The notes under the pieces: model-generated
Told to the model about the DNA's origin: nothing
What the model saw: only the letters and a program-made list of their open reading frames with translations
Database searches by the model: none
Shown here: one piece after another, positions 1 through 7,225 of the stretch
Layout: each line of letters starts with the position of its first letter
Numbering within the stretch: position 1 is the first letter of the stretch
Made by a program: the position numbers and the translations under genes
Assembly: GCF_003726035.1 (NCBI RefSeq)
Contig: NZ_QICD01000002.1
Location: 62,001-126,000 of the forward strand
DNA: 64,000 nt
Reading direction: 5' to 3'
Source: Paraeggerthella hongkongensis
Lineage (GTDB): Bacteria; Actinomycetota; Coriobacteriia; Coriobacteriales; Eggerthellaceae

Positions 1-553
1 TCAGGATCGAACGCGCCTTCTTGTCAGCCTCGGCCTTCGCGCGCGCTTCGGCATCGCGGATAATAGCTGCGGAGGCATGCGTGACCTCATCTTTCAACGT
101 ATCGAGCAACTCGGCTTTTGCCTCGTCAGGGCTCATGCCTGCCACGCGCTCTAAACGGTGGTTGATCTCCTGCTCCGCCTCGGACAAATCGCGTTCGCGA
201 CGATCGAGCTGCCCTTGCATCGACGAGATCTGATGTTCGCGCGAATCGAGCGATTCCACGCGACGGTCAAGCGATTCCTCGCGCTGGGATATGCGGCTCT
301 CGGCGGCGCGCACTTCGCGCATGCGCTCCTTGCTTTCAACTTGCGCTTCCTGCTTGAGCCTAAGCGCTTCGTCCTTCGCCTCGACGATTGCTTCTCGGCG
401 CAATGTCTCCGCCTGTCGTTTCGCATCGGTCACCACGGATTCCGCTTCTTGCGCCGCACGCTTAGTGGACGCATTGACGAGAAAACGCGTGATGACGAAT
501 CCGAGGGCGATGCCAGCTGCGGCTCCAACAACGAGCCAGATGATTTCAGGCAT
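1..553 (-). CDS. rny: Ribonuclease Y, N-terminal part (gene runs off the window)
   Basis: Membrane-anchored endoribonuclease that starts mRNA decay. Only the first ~184 codons are present. Translation from the ATG at 553 gives one N-terminal membrane segment (residues ~3-25, IIWLVVGAAAGIALGF) followed by a long charged coiled coil rich in A, E, K and R, which is the normal start of RNase Y. The KH and HD catalytic domains would lie beyond coordinate 1. It sits downstream of recA-recX, a common neighbour, but a terminator hairpin at 611-632 separates it from them. The identification rests on the TM plus coiled-coil pattern and the gene order; the catalytic part cannot be seen. Confidence 0.85.
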   Translation of the reverse strand, partial: MPEIIWLVVGAAAGIALGFVITRFLVNASTKRAAQEAESVVTDAKRQAETLRREAIVEAKDEALRLKQEAQVESKERMREVRAAESRISQREESLDRRVESLDSREHQISSMQGQLDRRERDLSEAEQEINHRLERVAGMSPDEAKAELLDTLKDEVTHASAAIIRDAEARAKAEADKKARSIL

Positions 554-855
554 ACGCTCCCCCCTTTCGTTTCGCATTCTGTCAGTGTGCTTCAAATTAC
601 TCGTAGGCATAAAAAATCCCGGCAAAACCGGGCATGAGCGAACGCACGCGATACGGGAAGCATCGTATGAATTTGTCTATAAGAAGTACCCTCATCAGGT
701 ACGTTTCACCCAAGCTTCTATACATAATAAGGCTTGTATGCGATTTGTAAAAGCCCTCGACAAGAAATATTCGGAAACGACAAGGCGAAACGCACCTTCA
801 CGAACAGGGCGGTAAAACGGAGGCATCGGACGCGCAAGCCATCCGACGCCTTGCC
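554..855. other. Intergenic region recX-rny
   Basis: About 300 bases with no convincing reading frame. It holds the terminator at 611-632 and a short hairpin near 686-700 (GTACC/GGTAC arms). The sequence is more AT-rich than its surroundings. An untranslated RNA ending at the terminator is possible but not demonstrated. Confidence 0.4.
611..632 (-). terminator. Rho-independent terminator between recX and rny
   Basis: On the minus strand a CCGGG/CCCGG-type 5-bp stem with a five-base loop is followed by ATTTTTT. It lies ~220 bases past the recX stop and ~60 bases before the rny start, so it could end the recA-recX transcript or a short RNA made from the gap. Confidence 0.7.
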
Positions 856-1509
856 TTATCCTGTCTGATCGAACTGCGACGAGCGAAGGGATTCGTGCCA
901 TTGACGGGCAGCTGAGGAAGCGACCGAAGAACCGTAGCCCTTCTGGATGAGTTTTCTATACGCCGCCTCCCGAGCGTTCTTCGACCGAGGAGGCTTTCGT
1001 TCGAGCAAGGCGATGGCACGAGAGACCTCCGCGGCATCGTCGCCGACCCTCTGCCCTTCGGACAACGACGCAACTTCGTCAACGGCAATGCCAAGGTCCT
1101 CGAGTTCGGCGACGATGCCGCGGCGTCCCTTGCCCTGCGAAAGACGGCTTCGAACGAGCACGTCGGCATAGCGAAGGTCGTCGACAAGGCCGCATGCCAA
1201 AGCGCGCGCCACAGCCTCCTCGACGGCATCCTCGCAAAATCCCTCGCGCACCAAACGTCGGCGCAAAGCCTCGCTTGCCTGTTCGCGCACGCAGGCAAGG
1301 CGCTCGATCTTGCGAAACGCGCGTTCAGGCGAATCGTCCGACTCTTCTTTATCCCGGTCGGCGAAAACGCTCTCGTTCGAGGCGGGTCGAGCTTTTCGCT
1401 TGGAGCTCGCTGTTTGACGCGCGCCCGGCAGCGAGCTCCGCTTCCCTGATTCGATCGCAGCGATATTCGCCCGTAAGAGAGCTTTCACGTCGTCAGAGCC
1501 ATGCGACAT
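856..1509 (-). CDS. recX: Regulatory protein RecX
   Basis: RecX binds and modulates RecA filaments. The 217-residue product has a charged, probably disordered N-terminal ~65 residues and then the alpha-helical RecX repeats (residues ~70-215), including the conserved type of segment ALRRRLVREGFCEDAVEEAV. Its ATG at 1509 lies six bases beyond the recA stop, so the two are almost certainly co-transcribed and recX should share the SOS control seen upstream of recA. The N-terminal extension makes it longer than the ~150-residue minimal RecX, as is common in actinobacteria. Confidence 0.9.
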   Translation of the reverse strand: MSHGSDDVKALLRANIAAIESGKRSSLPGARQTASSKRKARPASNESVFADRDKEESDDSPERAFRKIERLACVREQASEALRRRLVREGFCEDAVEEAVARALACGLVDDLRYADVLVRSRLSQGKGRRGIVAELEDLGIAVDEVASLSEGQRVGDDAAEVSRAIALLERKPPRSKNAREAAYRKLIQKGYGSSVASSAARQWHESLRSSQFDQTG

Positions 1510-1515
1510 GACGCG

Positions 1516-2574
1516 CTACTTCTTTCCCTTGGGCTTCGCTACCGGAGAGAGGATGTCCGCTTCTTCTGCCGATCGCGTGATAATGGGGATATCGAACGCC
1601 TCGCGCACCTTGTTCTCCAGCTCGTCGCGCAGGTCGGGGTTCTCCCTAAGCGTCTGCTTCGCGGCCTCGCGCCCCTGTCCTAAGCGCTCTTCGCCGTAGG
1701 TGTACCATGCACCTGACTTTTTCGCGACGCCGGCCTCTACCGCCATATCGACGATGCAGCCTTCGCGAGAAATGCCCTCGCCGTACATGAGATCGAATTC
1801 AGCCTGGCGAAACGGCGGCGCCACCTTGTTCTTCACGACTTTTGCGCGCACGCGGTTGCCCACGATCTCGCCGTCTTTTTTAATGGAGTCGATACGTCGG
1901 ATGTCGATGCGCACGCTTGAGAAGAACTTGAGCGCCCGTCCGCCGGTCGTGGTCTCGGGATTGCCGAACATGACGCCGATCTTCTCGCGCAGCTGGTTGA
2001 TGAAGATGCACGTGGTGTTCGACTTGGAGAGCGAACCTGCCAGCTTGCGAAGCGCTTGAGACATAAGGCGCGCCTGCAAGCCAACCGTAGTATCGCCGAT
2101 CTCGCCTTCGATCTCGGCCTTGGGCACAAGAGCCGCCACGGAGTCGATAACGATACAATCGATAGCGCCGCTTCGCACGAGCATGTCGCAGATTTCAAGC
2201 GCCTGCTCGCCGGTATCGGGCTGGGATATAAGAACTTCGTCGATATCAACGCCAAGACGCGCCGCGTACACCGGGTCGAGCGCATGTTCGGCGTCGATGA
2301 AAGCGACGATGCCGCCGAGCGCCTGCGCTTCGGCAAGCACCTGAAGCGCAAGCGTCGTCTTGCCGCTCGACTCGGGACCGTAGACCTCCACGATGCGTCC
2401 GCGCGGCACCCCTCCGATGCCCAATGCAGCATCAAGAGGAAGCGAGCCTGTGGGTATAGCGCCTATATTGAGGCTCTGATCGCTTTCGCCGAACTTCATG
2501 ATGGAGCCTTTTCCGAACTTGGTCTCGATCTGATCGGTGGTCAGCTTGAGCATCTTCGATTTTTCTTCGTTCAT
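1516..2574 (-). CDS. recA: Recombinase RecA
   Basis: DNA-dependent ATPase for strand exchange and SOS co-protease activity. The 352-residue product has normal length. Walker A is GPESSGKTT (residues ~66-74), Walker B is in [13 protein letters not shown] (~140-152), and loop regions such as [13 protein letters not shown] and TTGGRALKF (L2) are intact. The C-terminus is acidic then lysine-rich (KPKGKK). A ribosome site (GAAGGAAG) precedes the ATG at 2574. It has its own promoter overlapped by an SOS box (2629-2656) and is followed closely by recX. No intein or truncation is seen. Confidence 0.99.
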   Translation of the reverse strand: MNEEKSKMLKLTTDQIETKFGKGSIMKFGESDQSLNIGAIPTGSLPLDAALGIGGVPRGRIVEVYGPESSGKTTLALQVLAEAQALGGIVAFIDAEHALDPVYAARLGVDIDEVLISQPDTGEQALEICDMLVRSGAIDCIVIDSVAALVPKAEIEGEIGDTTVGLQARLMSQALRKLAGSLSKSNTTCIFINQLREKIGVMFGNPETTTGGRALKFFSSVRIDIRRIDSIKKDGEIVGNRVRAKVVKNKVAPPFRQAEFDLMYGEGISREGCIVDMAVEAGVAKKSGAWYTYGEERLGQGREAAKQTLRENPDLRDELENKVREAFDIPIITRSAEEADILSPVAKPKGKK

Positions 2575-2628
2575 GCGCTTCCTTCTCTTTCCGCAGGTGC
2601 GCCAAAGCGCCGCTTTTCGACTTCTCCT

Positions 2629-2656
2629 ATTATACGAACATCTGTTTGTCGGTCAA
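2629..2656 (-). promoter_or_regulatory. recA promoter with internal LexA (SOS) box
   Basis: Reading the minus strand, TTGACC (2651-2656) and a perfect TATAAT (2629-2634) are separated by 16 bases. The spacer contains CGAACATCTGTTTG (2635-2648), a near match to the Gram-positive LexA operator CGAACRNRYGTTYG. LexA bound there would block both promoter elements. Confidence 0.88.
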
Positions 2657-2730
2657 GCATTTTTATCAGCAAGTCCGCAATTCAAGTATAGAAGCCCTTT
2701 CTAGCTGAATCATGACGTGCATACAGCCGA

Positions 2731-2765
2731 AAACCCGCTCGATCCTTTTCGGATCAAACGGGTTT
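2731..2765 (-). terminator. Terminator hairpin after pgsA-cinA or upstream of recA
   Basis: A nested inverted repeat: outer arms AAACCCG/CGGGTTT and inner arms GATCC/GGATC. On the minus strand it follows the genome order rimO - pgsA/cinA only if read from further upstream; the 2575-2842 gap belongs between the pgsA-cinA stop (2843) and recA. The T-tract is short, so it is only a probable terminator. Confidence 0.5.
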
Positions 2766-2842
2766 CCAACATGGCTCTATCGAGGATCTGCACCGAATCT
2801 TGCTGAAGCGTCACGCGAATCTAGCAGAAACCTATCGCCGTT

Positions 2843-4096
2843 CTAGCGGCTCTCCAACGCATGCTGCATGACCTGGAGCGCAGCGCGCACCGTTTGGAGC
2901 CGCACCTGCTCGCGCGTGCCGGCAAAGCAGCGCATCTCCGCTTTGACCGTGCCGCAGTCGTCAGCGCAGCCGAGCCATACCGTCCCCACCGGTTTGCCCG
3001 GCTCCGCTCCCCCCGGGCCGGCTATGCCCGTCACAGCCACTGCCACGTCGCAGCGAAGCTCTGCGCGCGCACCTTGAGCCATGGCCTTCGCGGTTTGCTC
3101 GCTCACTACGCCATGCGCGGCGATCGTGTCGGGATCCACCGCAAGCACTAGGCTTTTGACCTCGGTCGCGTAACTGACCACGCTTCCGCGCATTACATCG
3201 GAACTGCCCGGGATCTGCGTAAGCGTAGCGGCGATCAGCCCGCCCGTCAGGCTTTCCGCCGTTGCGATGGTCTTTCCAGCCGCGCGCGCCGCGGAAAGCA
3301 CGGTGGAGGCAAGGGTTTCAAGCGCCTCGGGGGCTATTCTGGCAAGATCCGCATCGGAAAGGCCCTGGCTCTCTGCGGGCGCGACGGGCGACACCGGTTC
3401 GGGCGTCACCGCGCGCGCATCTTTCGATCCCCGACGCTTCCGCTTCGGCTCCTTGGGCTTCAGCCCGATCAGGTGACGCGCTTTGTCGATGTAGTCCAGC
3501 ATGGACACGATGGTCAGCACGAGCGCCACGATCATGACGAGCCAGCTGATCATCCACATCCAGTCCGAGAACGCAGCGTGCACGCTGCCCACCATATAGC
3601 TGTCCTTGATGGTGAACAGCACGATGGCCACCATCTGCGAAACGGTTTTCGCTTTGCCGTACCAGCTGGCAGCGATAACCACGCCCTCGCTGGCCGCCAC
3701 CATGCGCACGCCCGAAACGATGAACTCGCGAGCCAAGATGACGAGCACCACCCAGCTGGGCAGGGCTCCCAGCTCGATGAGCGCCAGCAGGGCCGCTGCA
3801 ACAAGGATCTTGTCCGCCAGCGGGTCCATGAACTTTCCGAAATCGGTGACTTCCCCCCGGCTGCGAGCCAGGTAGCCGTCAAGCCAATCGGTGCATGAGA
3901 TCAGGATGAATATGCCAGCAGCGATGAGGCTCTTGGAGTCGTCCGCCACCTGCGGCAACCCGAACCACTGCGGCCAGGGACTGAGCAATGCTACGACGAA
4001 CAGGGGCACCAGGCAGATGCGCACAAGCGTCACGATGTTCGCCGGCGTCCACAGCTTGTCGGTCGGCGTAGGCTTCATCTGGCTTGAGCTGGCCAT
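2843..4096 (-). CDS. pgsA-cinA: Fusion of phosphatidylglycerophosphate synthase (PgsA) and CinA C-terminal amidase domain
   Basis: The N-terminal half (residues ~15-215) is a CDP-alcohol phosphatidyltransferase. It has several membrane segments and the full motif DGxxARx8GxxxDxxxD in DGYLARSRGEVTDFGKFMD, so it should make phosphatidylglycerol phosphate from CDP-diacylglycerol and glycerol-3-phosphate. A charged linker (~215-255) leads to a CinA-type domain (~255-415; ESLTGGLIAATLTQIPGSS, VTGIAGPGG), the nicotinamide-nucleotide amidase / competence-damage family. In many actinobacteria pgsA and cinA are adjacent genes; here one uninterrupted frame carries both. It follows rimO by four bases. 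Both halves look catalytically intact. Confidence 0.93.
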   Translation of the reverse strand: MASSSQMKPTPTDKLWTPANIVTLVRICLVPLFVVALLSPWPQWFGLPQVADDSKSLIAAGIFILISCTDWLDGYLARSRGEVTDFGKFMDPLADKILVAAALLALIELGALPSWVVLVILAREFIVSGVRMVAASEGVVIAASWYGKAKTVSQMVAIVLFTIKDSYMVGSVHAAFSDWMWMISWLVMIVALVLTIVSMLDYIDKARHLIGLKPKEPKRKRRGSKDARAVTPEPVSPVAPAESQGLSDADLARIAPEALETLASTVLSAARAAGKTIATAESLTGGLIAATLTQIPGSSDVMRGSVVSYATEVKSLVLAVDPDTIAAHGVVSEQTAKAMAQGARAELRCDVAVAVTGIAGPGGAEPGKPVGTVWLGCADDCGTVKAEMRCFAGTREQVRLQTVRAALQVMQHALESR

Positions 4097-4100
4097 GGGA

Positions 4101-5438
4101 CTACTCCCCCTCCATCTCGTACAGCAGCGTGTCCGTGATTTTCACGCGCTTGATCTGCCCCGGCTCGCCCGCCTCCACGTACGTGACGCCGTCCACCTCG
4201 GGAGCTTGGCACATGGCGCGGCCGAACAACTGCCCGTCCTCCTCCACGCCCTCCACAAGCACGTCCAATTCGAGCCCCACGCGGGCGGCTATACGCGGAC
4301 AGCACACCGCATCGGCCAAGTCGCGCAGACGCTGGGCGCGATCGGCCTTCTCGTCTTCATCTACTTGATCGGGCAAATCATAGGCCTTTGTACCCTCTTC
4401 GCGCGAATACGGGAAGACGCCCACGTAATCGAACAGGCCCTCCTCCACGAAATCGCACAGATCCTCGAACTGATCGTCGGTCTCTCCGGGGAACCCGGCT
4501 ATCAAGGTAGTGCGCAGCGTAGCATGGGGAATGCGCGTCCTTACGCGGTTCGCAAGCGCCTCGAACTCGGCGCGCGAACCCGAACGATTCATAGCGCGCA
4601 AGATGGAGGGGTCGACGTGCTGCAACGGGATGTCGAAGTAGTCGCACACGTTTTCGTGCGAGGCTACCGCATCGAGCAGCTGATCGGTCAGTCCTTGCGG
4701 CTGGATATACATCACGCGGAACCAAGTATGGGAAAACTCTTCGGCTAAAGCGGAAACCAGCCATGCTAGAGAAGAAGGTTCATCGAGATCCCTGCCCCAC
4801 CTGCCAGTGTCCTGGGCAATCAGAACGATCTCGCGAACGCCCCCGGCAACCAACCCGGCTACTTCGGCGCGCACGTCCTCGTACGCGAAGCTACGGTATC
4901 GACCGCGGATGTACGGAATGGTGCAGAAACTGCAGAATCGGTCGCACCCGTCGGATATCTTCACGTAAGCCGAGACGCTCGCTGAAGCTGCTTGTTTCGC
5001 GCAGACGGCTTCCACCGTATCGAAGCAATTCGATGCAGCGGGTTCTTCGCCGAGTCCGAGCGCGTCCACGAGAACCTGCGCTATGTCGTCCTCGCGGCTG
5101 CACGGAACGAACGCGCGCGCTTCGGTCAGCTCGCCTGCAAGGTCGTCGCCATAGCGGGCCGGCATGCATCCGGCAACGATGAGCGCGGCCCCCTTGGCCA
5201 CGTTGGGAAGGCCTGCCACGTCGAACACGGCCTCAAGGCTTTCCTCGGTAGCGCTTTGGATGAACGAGCACGTATTGACCACGACGGCGTCCGCAGCCGC
5301 GGGGTCGTCCTCCAGCGCGAACCCTGCTTCCGCAAGGCGCGCTTTCATGTGCGCCGTATCGACCTCGTTTTTCGCGCACCCGAGCGTAACGAACGCCACG
5401 GCGGGAGCCGCGGCGTTCGGCTTTGTTGCTGACATCAT
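4101..5438 (-). CDS. rimO: Ribosomal protein uS12 methylthiotransferase RimO
   Basis: Radical-SAM enzyme that adds a methylthio group to an aspartate of S12. An N-terminal UPF0004 domain (VTLGCAKNEVD, then CSFI and a later CMPAR) supplies cysteines for one Fe-S cluster. The radical-SAM motif is CDRFCSFCTIPYIRG, and a TRAM domain forms the C-terminus (VGLELDVLVEGVEEDGQLFG). RimO differs from MtaB/MiaB in details such as PYIRGRYRS. I chose the ATG at 5438 (MMSATK); the frame stays open further upstream but that would run into the neighbouring gene. Lies in a tight minus-strand run with yajQ (17-base gap) and pgsA-cinA. Confidence 0.93.
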   Translation of the reverse strand: MMSATKPNAAAPAVAFVTLGCAKNEVDTAHMKARLAEAGFALEDDPAAADAVVVNTCSFIQSATEESLEAVFDVAGLPNVAKGAALIVAGCMPARYGDDLAGELTEARAFVPCSREDDIAQVLVDALGLGEEPAASNCFDTVEAVCAKQAASASVSAYVKISDGCDRFCSFCTIPYIRGRYRSFAYEDVRAEVAGLVAGGVREIVLIAQDTGRWGRDLDEPSSLAWLVSALAEEFSHTWFRVMYIQPQGLTDQLLDAVASHENVCDYFDIPLQHVDPSILRAMNRSGSRAEFEALANRVRTRIPHATLRTTLIAGFPGETDDQFEDLCDFVEEGLFDYVGVFPYSREEGTKAYDLPDQVDEDEKADRAQRLRDLADAVCCPRIAARVGLELDVLVEGVEEDGQLFGRAMCQAPEVDGVTYVEAGEPGQIKRVKITDTLLYEMEGE

Positions 5439-5454
5439 GATAGGGCTGCCGTCC

Positions 5455-5952
5455 TTAGCGGTAGTTGACGTACTGAAGGGGCTGGCCGTAGTCCTTCTCT
5501 TTAAGGAAAGCGATGACCTCCTGCAAAGCATCGCGGGATGCGGAGCTTACGCGCAGCTTGTCGCCTTCGATCTGCACCTTCACCTTGAACTTTTCGGCCT
5601 TGATGTCTTTGTTGATCTTGCTGGCGGTCTCCTTGTCGATGCCTTCGACGACGGTGCCCTTCTGGCGCACGCTCTGCCCGGCGGCGGCCTCCGGATCGGC
5701 CCATTTGATCGCGCCCAGGTCGATGCCGCGGCGAATGATCTTGGAAGCGATCACGTCGATGACCTGCTTGGCCACGAAGTCGGCCGGAGCCGCCACCGTC
5801 ATGGTCTTGTTCGCCTTGTCGAGCGAGATCTCGGCGCCCGAGTCCTTCAGGTCGTAGCGCTGCGCAAGTTCCTTCTTCGCCTGCTGAAAGGCGTTGTCGA
5901 CCTCCTGCATATCAACCGTGGAGACGACGTCGAAGCTAGATTCCTTGGCCAT
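5455..5952 (-). CDS. YajQ-family (DUF520) nucleotide-binding protein
   Basis: A 165-residue protein of the YajQ family: two ferredoxin-like RRM-type folds, known in some bacteria to bind cyclic di-GMP. Diagnostic stretches are SFDVVSTVDMQEVDNA at the N-terminus, KEISLDKANK-like sequence around residue 50, and the C-terminal DKLRVSSASRDALQEVI. Length matches the family. A GGAAAGGA ribosome site precedes the ATG. The physiological role here is unknown, and no diguanylate cyclase gene is visible in the window. Confidence 0.9.
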   Translation of the reverse strand: MAKESSFDVVSTVDMQEVDNAFQQAKKELAQRYDLKDSGAEISLDKANKTMTVAAPADFVAKQVIDVIASKIIRRGIDLGAIKWADPEAAAGQSVRQKGTVVEGIDKETASKINKDIKAEKFKVKVQIEGDKLRVSSASRDALQEVIAFLKEKDYGQPLQYVNYR

Positions 5953-6051
5953 GGAGACCGTCCTTTCCGTACAACGCGGCCTGCAAGAGCGCAGGCCGCT
6001 TGAGCGTTCGCATCATGACAGCATACCGCATTTCTGCAGGTGCTTGTTCGT

Positions 6052-7221
6052 TTATTCGGTGGAGGTGCCCGTAGATCCCGTCGCGCCGGTTGCCGTGCCG
6101 CTTCTCGAACCGGCACCCGTCGATGCACTCGAACCGGTCGACGCAGCGTCGGGATGATCGGCCTTCCATTGCTCCAAATACGCTTGGAAGTCCACCGTGC
6201 ACTGCGGCATGCCGGACGCATCCTTGCCGTCGAAGCTCACGGCCTTGCCGTCCACCGTGATGGTCACCGCGTCAACGACCCATGTGGCAAAGCTCCACGT
6301 GCCCGTAACGTCGACGGTTTCGGTCACCGGGCCGGTGATCATCTGGGGCGTCTGGGTCCCGTCAGCCGTTATGACCGCGTACACTTCCTTTCCGGTTGCA
6401 ACCTTGTACTCCACGGTCACCTTGGTGGGCGCGGTTTCCACGGGCTTCGCCTCCTGCGGTGCGGGCGTTTCCTGCCCGCCGCTCGACCCTTCGCCGTTCT
6501 GCGTCGTGTCCGTCACGCCGGTGATGGGGACCTTCGGAGCGTCGTCGGTATTGCCGCCTTTGCCGCCGAACGCCAGCACAAGAACCAGGATCAGCAGGAT
6601 CAGGATGACGCCGCCCGCAATGATGAAGGGGAGTTTCGATTGCACGGCGTTGGGGGCCTTGGGCCCGGCATAGAAATTCGTGTAGTGTCCGTTAGGAAGC
6701 GCCGCATGCCTGCTTGGATGCGTGCGATCCTCTGAGTACAGACGCCCGGGTGCGCCGGCGCGCGAGCCGTAATCGCGCACGTATTCGCGGCGGTCGTCGT
6801 ACATCGTGCGCCCGAGCGCGTTTTGGCGCGGCGGGCGTTCGGCCTCTTGCTGGGCAGCGCGCTCGCGCGGACGGACGGGTCCGCTGCTCCTTCCCGACGA
6901 GCTTTCCGCACGTCGGGACCCCGTCCCCATGTCGAAGCGCGCGCCGGTTTTCGTCTCAGTGCGCACACGCCCCACCTGATAAGCGTACGCCTCGTCCAGA
7001 TACATGCGCGTCATTTCAGTGGGATTGAGTCCCACGAGGCGCGCGTAGGCGTTCACCATGTTGCGCGCGTAACCGCGCGGAGGCATGCGCGAGAAGTCGT
7101 TTTCCTCGATCGCACGCAAGATGTCGGGCCTGATGCGCAGCCGACGCGCGGCCGTGGCCAGATCGTAGCCTTTGCGCTCGCGCGCCTCGCGCAGAATCAT
7201 CCCGAAATTAACCTGAGCCAT
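6052..7221 (-). CDS. RodZ-like helix-turn-helix membrane protein
   Basis: A 389-residue protein with a RodZ-type N-terminal HTH domain (residues ~5-80, ILREARERKGYDLATAARRL and PRGYARNMVNAYARL). An Arg/Gly/Ser-rich cytoplasmic linker (~90-200) follows, then a single membrane segment (~205-228, IIAGGVILILLILVLVLAFG). Outside lies a Thr/Gly/Pro linker, a DUF4115-like beta domain (~270-365) and a low-complexity Ser/Gly/Thr tail. RodZ links the cell-shape machinery to the membrane in rods; here it could assist cell-wall synthesis. Its ATG has a strong GGAGGAG site and lies four bases past the ftsK stop, so it is part of that transcript. Confidence 0.82.
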   Translation of the reverse strand: MAQVNFGMILREARERKGYDLATAARRLRIRPDILRAIEENDFSRMPPRGYARNMVNAYARLVGLNPTEMTRMYLDEAYAYQVGRVRTETKTGARFDMGTGSRRAESSSGRSSGPVRPRERAAQQEAERPPRQNALGRTMYDDRREYVRDYGSRAGAPGRLYSEDRTHPSRHAALPNGHYTNFYAGPKAPNAVQSKLPFIIAGGVILILLILVLVLAFGGKGGNTDDAPKVPITGVTDTTQNGEGSSGGQETPAPQEAKPVETAPTKVTVEYKVATGKEVYAVITADGTQTPQMITGPVTETVDVTGTWSFATWVVDAVTITVDGKAVSFDGKDASGMPQCTVDFQAYLEQWKADHPDAASTGSSASTGAGSRSGTATGATGSTGTSTE

Positions 7222-7225
7222 CCTG

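Noticed and set aside
686-708. Hammerhead-ribozyme-like words (CTGATGAG and GAAAC) on the minus strand
   Set aside because: The order and spacing of the two core words do not allow the three hammerhead stems; the stretch forms only a simple GTACC/GGTAC hairpin.
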